A model generated the notes under the pieces. The model was not told the DNA's origin, did not search any database, and saw only the letters and a program-made list of their open reading frames with translations. A DNA stretch of 64,000 nucleotides from Cladorrhinum sp. PSN259 (Eukaryota > Ascomycota > Sordariomycetes > Sordariales > Podosporaceae): assembly GCA_033725935.1 (NCBI GenBank), contig MU867140.1:43412-107411 (forward strand), written 5' to 3'. The position numbers were made by a program, and so were the translations under genes. Position 1 is the first letter of the stretch, and each line of letters starts with the position of its first letter. Below, piece by piece: positions 24,244-36,112 of this stretch.

Positions 24244-26050
24244 TCTTCTGCTGCTGTTGTTTTCTAGTGGCTGAGTACTGAATAATTAGAAAGGTAAAGA
24301 GCAGTGAGGACGGTTTGTATTATTCCTGGTAAACGGTGACTCGAGATGACTTTATAGAGTAGCTGATGCCCTTCCACTCTCCCTCTGATGCCCCCCCCCC
24401 CCCCAACAGCACAAGATCTAAACCATCACCAGGGGAGCAAGAACGATCTTTGGTGATTTACGCATTAAGACTGAGGTCACTCAACACCAATACCCTCCCG
24501 CCTTCTCGTGAACCAACAGCGGCAAAGAAACGCCGCCAGGCAGCCATATTTCTCTCCTGCACGGAACCTTCAACTTTAACCATCGGCATCCTGATACAGT
24601 GAAAGAAACGCAGAACTCAGTCAATGACCACATCGTTACCATGGCACTGAATCCATACTCGGCCTAGGGACGCGCGTTACACATAGAAAACCACTGATGC
24701 CAAGATGGAACAACCAAAAGCACAAGTTCTCTGCTTCAATTTTGCCATCTCGACTGATACTGCCGTTTCTGCAGGCCTTTGTCGTTGATGTAACTCCAGA
24801 TATATTGTGTTCCAATGTCATAGTTTGTAAGTACAACAGAGAGAGTGGAATTTAACTGCTTTTCACGAGAGGCTACTCAACAGCCAGAAGCAGATTTTCT
24901 TCGAGATCTGCTTTCGATGAAAACACAAACAACCCGATTTCCTCAAGCATAGTACCAATCATCAATAAACTTGGCAATCGGGATTCGGTGTACACCTACC
25001 CAACCCCAATGTGCCATGAACAAAACAAGCAGATGGTGGGAAGGACGCGCGGCCTCGCACACTCCAGGAACTTTGGTAAGCAAGAAGGCCACACAAAACA
25101 AGATCATTTACAATGTAATTCATACATTAGAAATCGAAAACATATGCATGGAACATGTGCAAAATCGGAATCAAACGCAAGTGGCGTATCTTTAAATCCC
25201 GAAAATCAAGCCCAAAAAAAGAACAAACCGAGCCTGACAAGGGGTAACATCGTCGTAGATGGATCCATATCTACCATACAGTTTACCGGCATCAGCTTAA
25301 TACTGTAATGAAGGAAAGCTTCTTATCTAACCCATCCCTAGGTACAGGTAGCTCAGCACTCTGACAGCGGGAAAGGGGGGTGTCTACAACCGACGTCTGC
25401 CCTGTATTCTCACAACGAAGAAAGTCCGCTGATGACACTGACAAGAAAAAGATGGAGCACGAAAAACTATATCAATATCATGATGTTACAGATCGCCTGC
25501 GTAGTATCACAGGCGGAGACCCGATCGATTGTTTCCCGCCCCGTCACTGTAAGAGCAGGCCGACTCTACTCATAACAACAACAAAGAAATCGTCCGTCCG
25601 TTTCGGAAGAGCAGGGGAAGCGACGACGGTTACCCGAAAGCGTATCTGCTAATCACCGCTCGGTGACCCTTGCCGTTCACAACACCACATACTCATCAAG
25701 TTGAACAACCTGACAGCCTCATCTGTGATATTGCCCAAAAGAATCATATGCTTTGCAGAGTTTATGAGGTCGTTGTCGTTTACAGCGTACCCTTCGCTCA
25801 CTCTGCCTCTCCCGGGATCCAAGATGTGAGCAATTGGAAACAGCCACTTCTAAAATGAGGGGTGCTTGTACTATTGGTCGTTAGGGGGGCTTGCCGCAAG
25901 GAGACCATGGCCAGACAAATCGGTAGCTGAATGGCCTTTGTCTACCCACGGTGGCACTTTACCTCCACATTTCTTTCACTCTTACGCTCCGAACAAGTCC
26001 CTCAAGATTGCTGAATATGTAAACCGTTGATCGATGGAAAAGCAAATACC
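24244..26050. other. 1.8-kb divergent spacer between GH16-like and ankyrin genes
   Basis: No coding block, RNA gene or transposon was recognised on either strand. A run of 14 C lies at 24391-24404. Short open frames at 24366, 24971, 25380 and 25670 lack recognisable motifs. The region should carry both promoters. Confidence 0.45.
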
Positions 26051-28735
26051 ATGGCTGACTCTGAGCCGAAGAAAAGTATGAAGTCCTGGGGCACTCCGCT
26101 CTCCGAGATAGACAAACAAAACGTGGAGGACAAAACGCTGGCAAAGAAAGCTCTTGCATATATTCTCGCTGCAAAGCGACCGCTTACAATCGATGAGTTA
26201 CTGCACTCGTTGAGTGTTTGTCCTGGCCACGCCGAGTTATCTGAGTATCGCATACCCGATATCCAACATCTTCTCAGAATCTCTTCCGGCTTAATCGAAA
26301 TCGATCCAAACACAAGTATTGCCCGCTTAGCAGACGCCTCGCTTCACCGATATCTAAACACTTATCGAGAAATCCTTCTCCCACATTCCGAGTCAGCATT
26401 TGCAAGGACATGTGTAACCTACTTGAGCTTCGACGAGTTTAAAAACGGGCCCTGCCGAAGTTGGAACGGCACTATACAGAGAGTACAGAAGTACCCCTTT
26501 CTGCTATACTCAGCGAGTCACTGGGGAGACCATTTCGCGAAATGCCAAGAAGATGAGGAAGTATTCAAGCTCGTTCGAGCATTCCTTGTGGATCACGGAA
26601 GAGTCGCTTCCTCCCTTCAGGTGATGCACCTACCTCCCATAGCACGTGAAGATCCGACAGCCTTTCAGAATTACCCATGGCATGACCGATTTCCAAAGCA
26701 AGTCTCTCCACTACATATGGTGGCTTACTTTGACCTGAGCAGTGTCGTGTACACGCTCTTGAGCCATGATGCCAGCAGACTACTAAATATGCAAAACAGC
26801 GACGGCCGCACCGCAGTCATGACAGCTGCAGCTAAGGGCCACATACTTGTTGTTCAGATGCTTCTATACTATCAAGCGAGCAAAATGCTCAAGGATAATG
26901 AAGGATGGACCGCCCTTCACTTGGCCGTTATCAACGGACACACGGAGGTTACCGAAGCGTTAGTCAAACGACCGGCTATCGATGCTTCTGAGCTTAATGA
27001 GGCCCTCAAACTTGCTGCCCAGAGAGGGAGTGAGCAAATAGTTGAGCTTCTAGTATACGCTGGTGCCGATATTAACTGGAAGAATGACGCAGGAAATACT
27101 GCGGTCATGTTCGCGGTACCTCGAGGGCACCAGGAGGTGGTTCGTGTGCTCATCGAACAGGGAGCCGATGTAGACGCGAAAGACAGCCAGGGAAATGGTC
27201 TTCTTCATTGGGCGATCAGGTACCCGGAAACCGTACGTTTACTTTCAGACAAGGGCGCCAATGTTCAAGCCAGAAACCACCAAGGGAAAACGCCCCTACA
27301 CTGGGCCGCACAGGAAGGCCAAACGGAAACCGTCCAAATACTTCTCCAATCTGGAAGCGAGATAAACGCTAAAGACAAGCACGGCTTCACACCGCTTCAC
27401 TCGGCGGCCTTGAAAGGCCATCACTACACAGCCAAGCTCCTACTAGAAAATGGCGCCAATCCCAGCGAAACCGACAACAACGGCTGGATCCCCCTCCATG
27501 CCGCCCTGCTCAACCATCACTCTTCCACAATAACCCTCCTATCACAAAGCCTCCCAAACCCCCAGGAAACAATAACCGACTTCGCCACTCTCCTATCCCA
27601 ACCCCATACCAAACCAATCCTTGCCTCCCTTGCCTCTCAAAAGTCACCAAGCAACACTCCTCTCTCCACCCCTCTCCTTCTCGCAATCAACAGCACGCAC
27701 CACTCACTCCTCCTCTCCAGCCTAGCCAACCTCTCCTCCGCCTCAGAGATCAACTCCCCGGATCCGGTCGGCACATACACCCCCCTAACCCTCTCCTGCT
27801 CTCTCGGGCTCTACCAAATCTCCGAAACCCTCCTCCAAAACTCTGCCTCACCAAACATCCCCGACAAAACAGGCACCTATCCAATCCACTACGCAGCATT
27901 AAACGGTGACACAGCCTTAATCGAGCTCCTCCTATCTTTTGACGCGGACGCCGGGGCCACAATCCCTGGTTCTAATTCGGCGACAGCTTTACTCCTTGCC
28001 TCGCAACAATGGTATCCCTTGACGGTCGACGCTCTCATCCGTCAGCAGGCCCAAGGAGCAGATATATTAAACGTCCCTGACCAGTACGGCAGAACGATGC
28101 TCCACTACGCCGCGGAACAAGAGAGCGGCAAGGCGTTACTTCGTTATGCTGTCACAGAAAAGGGTGCGGATGTTGATGCGCAGGATCTGTGGGGGAGGAC
28201 ACCGCTATTTTATGCCGTGGAAGCAGCAGCAGAACGGACTGGTGTTGTCAGTTTGCTGGTTCGCGAGCTGGGTGCCGATGTGAGTGTTAAAGCGAGTGAT
28301 GGGACGACTGCCCTTCATGTCGCTGCGTTTGTGAGTGATGACAAAGAGGTTGCGAATCAGCTCGTTAAATGTGATTTTGCTTCTGCCAAGGGTGGTTTGA
28401 CGGCTCTACATGTTGCCGCACTTAGGGGGCACAGGGAGGTAGCGAGCCTGTTGTTAGAGAAGGGAGCGGACAGGGAAGCTGAGTGGCGGGTTGGGGACGA
28501 TGGTGATGATGGAGATGATGATATGCTGAGAAGTCCTCTTTTGGGTATTGGGGAGGTGTTGATTAGTAGGAAGGTTGGAGAGTTGGTGGCCCGGGTTTAC
28601 GGTAATAGTGGTAGAAAGGCTTTTACGGTGAGGGAGCTTGCTGCCATTGGTGGTGTGGTTGATGTATTGGATATCCCGATTCCGGAACCTGGGGTGTGGG
28701 ATTTAGGAAGACTGCTTTCTTCTTTGGGCTGGTGA
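26051..28735 (+). CDS. Ankyrin-repeat protein with NLR-derived N-terminus but no NACHT domain
   Basis: Predicted 894-aa intronless protein. The start is the ATG at 26051 in a good context; the frame opens slightly upstream without an ATG. Residues about 25-190 match the segment that follows the NACHT NTPase in fungal NLR-like receptors: AKKALAYILAAKRPLTIDEL, then a block ending LIEIDPNTSIARLADASLH, CVTYLSFDEFKNGPCRSW and YPFLLYSASHWGDHF. From about 215 to 800 there are some fifteen ankyrin repeats (for example GKTPLHWAAQEGQTETVQIL and DKHGFTPLHSAALKGHHYTA). The middle repeats, about 490-570, are Ser/Leu-rich and degenerate. No P-loop or effector domain precedes the NLR-like part, and the 1.8 kb upstream carries none that I can see. 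It may be a truncated NLR that kept an open frame, or a distinct adaptor using the same fold. Its role is unknown; fungal NLRs act in non-self recognition. Confidence 0.85.
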   Translation: MADSEPKKSMKSWGTPLSEIDKQNVEDKTLAKKALAYILAAKRPLTIDELLHSLSVCPGHAELSEYRIPDIQHLLRISSGLIEIDPNTSIARLADASLHRYLNTYREILLPHSESAFARTCVTYLSFDEFKNGPCRSWNGTIQRVQKYPFLLYSASHWGDHFAKCQEDEEVFKLVRAFLVDHGRVASSLQVMHLPPIAREDPTAFQNYPWHDRFPKQVSPLHMVAYFDLSSVVYTLLSHDASRLLNMQNSDGRTAVMTAAAKGHILVVQMLLYYQASKMLKDNEGWTALHLAVINGHTEVTEALVKRPAIDASELNEALKLAAQRGSEQIVELLVYAGADINWKNDAGNTAVMFAVPRGHQEVVRVLIEQGADVDAKDSQGNGLLHWAIRYPETVRLLSDKGANVQARNHQGKTPLHWAAQEGQTETVQILLQSGSEINAKDKHGFTPLHSAALKGHHYTAKLLLENGANPSETDNNGWIPLHAALLNHHSSTITLLSQSLPNPQETITDFATLLSQPHTKPILASLASQKSPSNTPLSTPLLLAINSTHHSLLLSSLANLSSASEINSPDPVGTYTPLTLSCSLGLYQISETLLQNSASPNIPDKTGTYPIHYAALNGDTALIELLLSFDADAGATIPGSNSATALLLASQQWYPLTVDALIRQQAQGADILNVPDQYGRTMLHYAAEQESGKALLRYAVTEKGADVDAQDLWGRTPLFYAVEAAAERTGVVSLLVRELGADVSVKASDGTTALHVAAFVSDDKEVANQLVKCDFASAKGGLTALHVAALRGHREVASLLLEKGADREAEWRVGDDGDDGDDDMLRSPLLGIGEVLISRKVGELVARVYGNSGRKAFTVRELAAIGGVVDVLDIPIPEPGVWDLGRLLSSLGW

Positions 28736-29050
28736 CCTAAAGATTGAGAGACAGAGTTGAAAAACGGTCCAAGAGTTGCTTCTTCTGCATTACAAAATCG
28801 TCACAAACGTTTCCCATATTCTACTCGTTATCGTATCGTATCGGAAAAGTAACAACCGTCCTCCGCCGCCCACCACACCCAGAAACATTATACCGTTTTC
28901 TTATAAAAAACAAAGCCTTTTTCATACCAACGTGCGTTTGTCAAGATGCGCCAGAGACCCCAAACCAGCAACTGTGTAATTTTTTATTGTATATTTGAAG
29001 CATTCCAAGAAAAATATAGCTGTTGTCCAACATTCTGTTTCTACCACCAC
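28736..29050. other. Convergent spacer between ankyrin and p24 genes
   Basis: Short AT-rich 3' region of 315 bp shared by converging genes. Nothing coding is seen. Confidence 0.5.
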
Positions 29051-29749
29051 TCATACGTAGCCCTTGCGCGCGCCCTGGAAGAAGAAGCGAACGATAAAGA
29101 CCTGGAGGGCCCCCATGGTGATAATAAGGAGGATTTGGACCAAGCTGAAATTGACGATTCTCGTCTCGGTGCTGCGGACAGTGCTGAAGTTGCGGTTCTC
29201 TCGGGTGCGGAAGTACTTTTGGTTGCGAGTGATGGTAGACAATTGGCCGGAAAGCTTGAAGAGAGACTCCTCGAGGGCGGAGGTTTGTTCGGGAGAAGAG
29301 CCCTGCTTGGAAGGGAGGGTGACGCGCGCTTCGTTCTCAACCTAGCAACAGGAATAGCTTGTTAGTAACAGAGGACCGGGGACTGGAGATGGGGGTAGCT
29401 AGCGTACAGCAATCTCGAAATCGACGAATTTCTCGGCAAAGGTGCTCATCTCGTTGTTGAAGCAGAACTTGTACTCGCCAATCTCCTTGGCGGTAAAGAC
29501 AAAGTCGCCCTGGCGCTCCTTTTGGCCATCCATGATGTATTTGTTATTTGGGCCCGTAACCTCGTAGTCGATATCGAAAGAGCCGCCAGATTGCACGGCG
29601 AAGTAGAATGCAACCTTCTCGTCCTTGTTCTGTGTCTGGGTGTAGAAGCAGGCCTTCTCGTGGGCAAGGAGCTGGTAGGTCAATGCCGTCGCGGCGGCCT
29701 GGGCAGCGAACAGGGCCCAAAGGCCGTATGAGACTAATGGCAGCTGCAT
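29051..29749 (-). CDS. p24/EMP24-GP25L family cargo receptor (GOLD domain)
   Basis: Predicted 210-aa type I membrane protein cycling between ER and Golgi in COPII/COPI vesicles. Minus-strand exons are 29749-29408 and 29341-29051 with a phase-0 intron of 66 nt. The N-terminus MQLPLVSYGLWALFAAQA is a signal peptide. The GOLD domain (about 25-120) has the paired Cys of the family (EKACFYTQ and YKFCFNNEMS). A coiled coil follows, with the conserved YFRTRENRNFSTVRSTETRI. The membrane segment LVQILLIITMGALQVFIV leads into a short tail, RFFFQGARKGYV, with the aromatic COPII signal. The frame stays open for about 216 nt upstream of the chosen ATG, but only the internal Met gives a signal peptide. The exact p24 subfamily is not decided. 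Confidence 0.93.
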
Positions 29750-30528
29750 TGTTTCTCGCGGATGGTCGGTTGCGATGCCTTGTAAATGGAGGAAGTTGTC
29801 GCGCGCAGTCGACCTTCTTCGGGTGCTTCGAGGTGTTCCCAGTTCTGGACAGCTGTTTGACGGCTCCTGCAGCGCGCCAAGGTGGACTTCGGCACCCAAT
29901 CGGACAAGGTGGTAAGGGACACTTTTTCCGTTCCACACCCCTGAGTGACTTGGTCCGAGCTTCACTTAATCTGATATTTTGCGGCAGAGTTAATGGCGAT
30001 CCTGCTAAAATCAAGCATTGGGTACCAAGTGACAGCACTCACAAAGAAAGTTAGTTTTCTCCACACTTGGCGAATTTCAGAACAGTTTGTGATATGAAAA
30101 CAGATATTCACTGGTCTCCCAACAGTTTGCGCCCACAGGAGCAGTTCAGAGTCATGTATGAAGTAAATAGACATTGAACCAATTGCGGTAAATTCAACGG
30201 ATACAAAAAAAACTGATATGTGACAATCTCATTTATACATCTCCGTATTTCTGCCTTACCGGGAGTCCCAAGTCTGCGACTGGTGGAGCGCTCCGATTGG
30301 TGACATCACCGAGCCTTGAGAAACAGTTGCGTCAGGAGCTTCAAGTTTTGGGGGTTGGCACACGGTGAAGCAGCTTCTTTTTCTTCATCTTACATTTGTA
30401 CCTGCTACATTACTTTCTGTGGCTAACAAACCACTCACTTCATAAAATAATTTGTAGAATCATCCCATTATCATTCTTACTTTGTGTAGAGCGTGTGATT
30501 GAGATATAGAGAGACACAGCCGCCCAAC
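29750..30528. promoter_or_regulatory. Divergent promoter between p24 and PhoD-like genes
   Basis: The 779 bp separate opposed start codons. The right half is AT-rich. No coding sequence is supported. Confidence 0.5.
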
Positions 30529-32652
30529 ATGGCGATAACGCAGACCAAGGCCGCGACAACGGCCTCGGCTCTGATCAGATCATTGAGCTACGTATTTCTA
30601 CGATGGGTAGGTTCTATCCTTTGCTCCTTGGATCATTGAGAGTTGCGCAAAGTGCTAACGACCGTTTAGGCCCTCGGTCCGGTGAGTACATACTTCTAGT
30701 TGACCAGACGCAGGCTTGAGGCCTAGTTTTAGCTGACCAAAAAAGCCTCTGCCTGCCATCATTTTCGCGCTATTTCTCATTTATCTACCATCTTTCGTAT
30801 CGGGCTATCTTAATGAGCCCACCAAACAACTAGTTGATGAAGTCGATCTTGTGGTTACCAAGACCACAGTGGACACCACACCTCAAGATGGAATGACGAC
30901 ACCCGCTGACCACAGTTGCAACACTGACGCTGACGCTGACGATGGGGTCAATGGTGAAAACAACGGGGAAAAGGTTGTTTCTGAGGACGTATACTTGGAA
31001 GAAACCGTCTCAATCGAGGACCGTCCATTGAATCCCTTGAGGACCTTACTGTCAGGAGCACCCAACCCGCGAAGTCTCGCGCTGTCCGCCGCTACCTTTC
31101 TTCTGACCGCCCTTCCCGTCGCCATGGTGGCGGATCGTCTATTCCGCGAGCGTTATTACACTGGCGATGACCTCTCATTCGCTAGAGTCGGCTACATCTC
31201 TGAGAATGAGGCCAAGCTTCTCATCCGGGAACCCAATCAGTCAAGGATGCCCATTACCGTCGAAATTCATCTCAAGGACCCTCAGCCCCCCTTTGACAGC
31301 CCTCTCTGGCAGAATGCTGGGGGCGTTCGCTGGACGACCAACGAGACCGATTATACAGCAGTTGTCCCCATCCCTCTTCGTCGCTCCAAGAGCCGCGTCT
31401 ACGAATGGCGTACCTCGAACAATCACTCTGGCGAGTTCACGGTTCCTCCCCCGATTGGCTCGGCCGAAGAGTCCACAACTGGCCCATTCACATTTCTTTC
31501 TACCTCATGTATCGTTAATCGTCTGCCATACAATCCCCTCGACCATGCCCTAGCCATCCCGGGACTCAGATACTTAGCCAAGGTCCTTCCAAGCCTCAAC
31601 GCCCAATTTATGCTCTTTCTAGGTGACTTCATCTATGCTGACGTCCCACGGTACTGGGGCAGCACCACCTCGGACTATCGACAAAAGTACAGGCAGGTCT
31701 ACGCCTCCCCAGATTGGCCAGCAGTCGGCCAGAACCTGAGCTGGATCCACACTCTCGACGATCACGAGATTGCCAACGACTGGTCGGCAAATTCTACCGG
31801 AGTTTACGCGGCTGCGTTTGACCCATTCGAGCATTACCAGGCCGCCGCCAACCCTCCGACCGCAAAGAAGGCTGGATCTCTCACTACGACCAGACCAAGT
31901 GCCAAGACTAAGTACTTTGAGTTCACCCAAGGGCCGGCAACCTTCTTCTTGGCCGACACTCGTACCTTTCGCTCCAACAATGATCGTCCGTCGGATGAAG
32001 AAGACAAGACGATGCTTGGGCCCGAACAACTGGCGGATTTGCTCGCGTGGTTGAAGAGGCCGGAACCCAAGGGCGTGAAGTGGAAGATTCTGGCGTCTTC
32101 GGTGCCCTTCACCAAGAACTGGCCGGTCAACAAGCAGGATACCTGGGGCGGGTTCATAGCTGAGCGGAAGAAGGTTCTCGAGACAATGTGGGATGTCGCT
32201 GCCAACACTGGTGTGGGAGTTGTCGTCTTGTCCGGTGACAGGCACGAGTTCGCGGCTACCAAGTTCCCACCCCCGGAGGGTGGGAAGTGGCCCGAAACTG
32301 CGACGGTTTGGGAGTTTTCTGCTAGCCCGTTGAGCCAGTTTTACAGTCCGATTCCTACGTATCGCCAGACAGATGATGAGGATGTCATGATAAAGTGAGT
32401 TCTGTCATTTACTATTACTTACGATGTTATTTGTTAACATGTATACACAGGTACATCTACAAGGGCAACTCCAAGTTTGGAGCCATCACTATCGAGAACT
32501 TGGAAGATAAGACTCAAAGCAGTCTCAAGTACAGACTATATGTTGATGGTGTGGAGGCTTGGAACACCGTAGTCCTTTCTCCACCTCCCCGCGCGAATGA
32601 TAAGCATGCGGGCGGTTCACTGTGGGATAGGCTCATCAAGATTGGTGCGTAA
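30529..32652 (+). CDS. Membrane-anchored PhoD-like metallophosphatase
   Basis: Predicted 646-aa phosphatase of the alkaline phosphatase D (PhoD) type. Exons are 30529-30606, 30670-30681 (12 nt), 30746-32394 and 32451-32652. The microexon encodes ALGP and keeps frame, with GTGAGT donor and TTTAG acceptor. Two hydrophobic segments near the N-terminus (LPAIIFALFLIYLPSFVSGY, LALSAATFLLTALPVAMVA) anchor it to a membrane. The metal-binding motifs are FLSTSCI, LGDFIYADVPRYWG, LDDHEIANDW, LADTRTFRSNND and LSGDRHEFAATKF, the usual PhoD Asp/Asn/His set; the second DxxE-type loop and HxF end are intact. A C-terminal domain with FGAITIENL follows the last intron. Fungal relatives are usually annotated as hypothetical or PhoD-like proteins. 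Metal cofactor and substrate are unknown. Confidence 0.9.
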
Positions 32653-33431
32653 GCCTTGATGAAATTTGATAAGAGGTAAGGGAGAAGAGATCTGGTTGCG
32701 AGATATAAAGGTGGATTTTGCTTGAACGGAAATGGAATGAAGGTCGGGATTCAGGTATACACATATATGGATGGAACTTTGGTTGGAAATCTGGGTGTGG
32801 GTTGGGGAGTTTTGATATAGGCTGCATGCTGTCTCTTTTTTCTTTCACTGTAGTCTAGTTTTATTAGGTAGCTATATCCCAACATGAAACTCAAATAATC
32901 AAAACTAGGGGGTCTGTGAAAGAAATGAAGACGAATGATACCAGTAGCAATCTCACGGTCTCGCTTCATTACTTCTTCCCCTTGCATTCTAACTAATCTG
33001 TCGCTTTAGCAATACTCTACGAGAACATCAAACCAGTAGAATATACAAATACCACACAACCATGAAAATTGTAACCCCTTTCTTTGAGGAAAAAAAAAAA
33101 AAAAAAAGGACCCGGCCATTCCAAGCCCCGGCTGGCCCCTTTATTATCTCTGTTTGAATTGTATCAAAAATTACATGTACGTAAAAAAAACCCCAAAAAA
33201 AACCGGATCCTTGAAACTGCTCTTACTTAGAAGAGACCCAAAATATGCAAATCCCTATGTAAATAACCCCGCCCGCCCTTGCCCATGGTTCCTATTATGT
33301 ATTCGAGAATAGCCTGTTAAAAGAAACCCCTTATTTTGTTATGATGAATAGTTGTTTGAGTTCCCCAAACCGAGTGTGATGCACTACCTTCCCTTCCGCC
33401 TCTCCATTACTAATTTGAACAAACCCCCTCT
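32653..33431. other. Convergent 3' region with A-tracts
   Basis: This AT-rich spacer between the PhoD-like and CaaX-USP genes contains an 18-nt A run at 33090-33107 and further A/C tracts near 33183-33202. No gene is supported. Confidence 0.5.
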
Positions 33432-36112
33432 TCACATAATGACACACTCGCGATCCGGAACTCCGCTCTTCGAGTCCTTCAACTTGCCTTTGCCCTCTTT
33501 TTCTGGCTTTTCCTTGTCCCGATTTTTGGACTTGCTCCTATCCTTTTTATGATGGCCTTGATGATGTAAATGATGTGTAGATCCTTCCTTATCCTTGTCC
33601 TTCTTGTCCTTCTCCTTGGTTCCAGATACATCCCCTTCCTCAGTGGCCACTGCTTGCTCATCGGCAGCAACCTCTGGTGAACAACCGTTGGCAATCGTGG
33701 ATGATGTCGTCGGCGGGCTGCCATTACTCGTCCCATTGGCTGCATCCTTGCTCGGCCGCGTAAATCCCAGCCTTGAGATGGTAGAGCTAAGCCTTCCCTC
33801 GCCATATTGACTAGTAGGGCGAGATTTGCTCCCCGTCTTTGCGAACTTGGCCGCGGCTCTCGACAATCTTGCTGCTGTGCTCTCCTCATGTGGCGATGTC
33901 GAGGGGGATGTCGCCTCCGGCGTAATGGCGGCGCTCAGAGCAGTAGCTGCCGACTCGGATACTGTGACGCTCGCTCGCCTCGAGTTGTTCGCTTTGCTAG
34001 GAACAGAGTCATCGTCAAAGCTAAATCGTACCGGTCGTTCCAACTCAGAACTGAAACGAATGCTGGGTCCACTTTGCCCATTGTGAACGAGAATTGTTGC
34101 AGAGTCAAAGTAGCCACTAGCTGACATCGAGTTCTCGTCAGAGACCTCCTCGACAATTGGAGTGCCTGGGATTTGGACCGCGGACTCATTGTATGATGGG
34201 GGTTCGGTCACAGATCCGTCGGTCGATGCAGTAGTAACATCCACCATCGGAACGATCTGGTAAAAAAGGAGGTATGGCATTTCTTCTTTGAGAGACTCTC
34301 TGATGTCGTCGACATATGTGACCCGTTTGCTAATCGCCAAGTCGTCAAACTTCGCCCACTGAGCCTCCTCATAGTCTGGAGGGGGGTCGTGATCGTGTCT
34401 TCGGTTGTCAGTGAGCAGCTTCGGGGCAACTCTGGCAAAAGCTATGTAGTGCCCGCTGTGTAAAGAATCGCCACGGTGGCAGACCACTGATTGCAGAACC
34501 AACTTGTACTCCTGGCTCAGCTCGCCTGGCTCTTGATCAGCCAACATGAAATGTGGGAGTCGCAGGCTGTCCGGGATGTCGATTTGTGTATTGTGTCGCT
34601 TAAACTCGCCCTTTTCTGTCATCGTGTATCTCTTGAGACAGATCCCAACCACAGGACGCTGATTCAAGTGACGCGCAACCTCGGCGTCGTTACTAGGTTC
34701 GCCCGTTGAGCGAGAAGTGTGCCACGGTATGAAACGGTAGAATTGCCATGCTGGTATCGTGACAGCCTTCACTATCGTTGAGCCCGTCCGTCTCGCCTTC
34801 TGCCGCAAGCTTCTCGACTCCGCGTCCGGCACAGCCTCCTCGCCCTTCACTTCTATCCGCTGGATTATGCTTGTTGATCTGTTTCGGGTGACTGAAGTAG
34901 ATGGTGAGTCGAAACTGCTGCTGGGACCCGACAGAGACGCGGGAGACTGTTGGATAGTCCACCGACGCTGGAGCTGCGCATGTTCTATGTGTTCGGTTGG
35001 GGTCGCGCTTTCCTCCTCGGCTACAACGAGTATCGAGGGTTTATCTCCACCCTTCTTCTCATCTAGACTGTCGCGCAGAACATCAACCTTGTTATTAAAG
35101 TACTCTTCCAAGCAATCTTCGAGCTTGATGCCTTTGCCCTCTGGGTCAGGTGGAACAGCGAGATTTAAAAGCCTTTCGTGTACAACCTTGTGATCGTCGA
35201 CATCGCCTTTGCCTTGATGGAAAAGGTCAACTTGTAAGACAAGGAGAGGAAGTTGTAAGGTTTCTGTGATGAAGCCGAACGCTTCTGACGTATCCTGCTG
35301 CTCGAGAAGTTCGGCGTCTTTCCAGCCACAGGCAGCTAGCGATTCTTGAATGTGTTGTGTCATGTCCGTGGGAATGAGCTTTCCGCTCCTCAACATATTA
35401 ACCCATAACCGTAGCAAAGCTGCCAGTTTCCTCTGATTTTCGTCCGTTGAGTCGTTCTTCAGCATGCACTCGAAGGCTGTCAACTTGGCGAACATGGCAA
35501 ACAGCAAGGCATCAAGATAGCAGGTGACATTTCCACGGTTCTCAGCGCCCAGCATTTCGACATTGGCATTATATGGCTGAATTATCCCTGCGAATGCCTT
35601 TTGTTGGAGCTGCAGAAGCTCAATAGCTTTATCGACGTCGCCGGCGGCGAACTTTGAGTCGAGGGCATATCGAATAAGTTCGTTGGATATTTCGTGGTAG
35701 TTTAGCTCGGCGAGTTTCTTGGAGATGGTGTCGACCTGTCAACGTGTTAAATTGAAGGACGCGAATTTGGTGGTATCCGTGGGTGGCGCACCTTTACGGC
35801 TTCCTTTTCCTCTACCTCCTTCTCCCTTTGGGCCTGCTTCACGGACTCGGGCCTGAATATCGAAAGCCAGGACTCGGTGGTCAGGGGCCGAGTCTATCAA
35901 TCCGTCAGCTGTCAGTCAGCAACCCAGTTAGAGCGTAAGTAATGAGTGCGAAGTCGCGGTCGGTACGGAGCCGGAACTGGGGCAATGCCTTTGACACGGA
36001 CCTTTGCGGGTTCAGACGATTTGTTGCGCCGATGGCTCCCTGCTTTTTCCCGTACACTGCGAAACTTCCTGGGTACCAGCGAAGCTGGCTTCCAGCTTTC
36101 TATTCTTTCCAT
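33432..36112 (-). CDS. Ubiquitin-specific protease with polybasic-CaaX C-terminus
   Basis: Predicted 838-aa deubiquitinase. Minus-strand exons are 36112-36002, 35893-35792 and 35735-33432. The second junction (AVK|VDTISKKL) is firm; the first, using a GTCCGT donor, is less certain. Residues about 72-130 form a helical segment (VDTISKKLAELNYHEISNEL, KFAAGDVDKAIELLQLQQK). The USP core follows: Cys box ENRGNVTCYLDALLFAMFA (Cys143), LLEQQDTSEAF, VGICLKRYTM and His box RGDSLHSGHYIAFARV near residue 495, then AQWAKFDDL and EMPYLLFYQI. A Ser/Pro-rich insert splits the core. After 250 disordered residues the chain ends in a Lys/His-rich stretch (HHKKDRSKSKNRDKEKP) and CVIM. CVIM fits the CaaX prenylation consensus, so membrane attachment is inferred. 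Family assignment is secure, targets unknown. Confidence 0.9.

Noticed and set aside
29750..29965. In-frame N-terminal extension of the p24 protein
   Set aside because: The frame is open, but only the internal Met at 29749 starts a signal peptide, which p24 proteins require.
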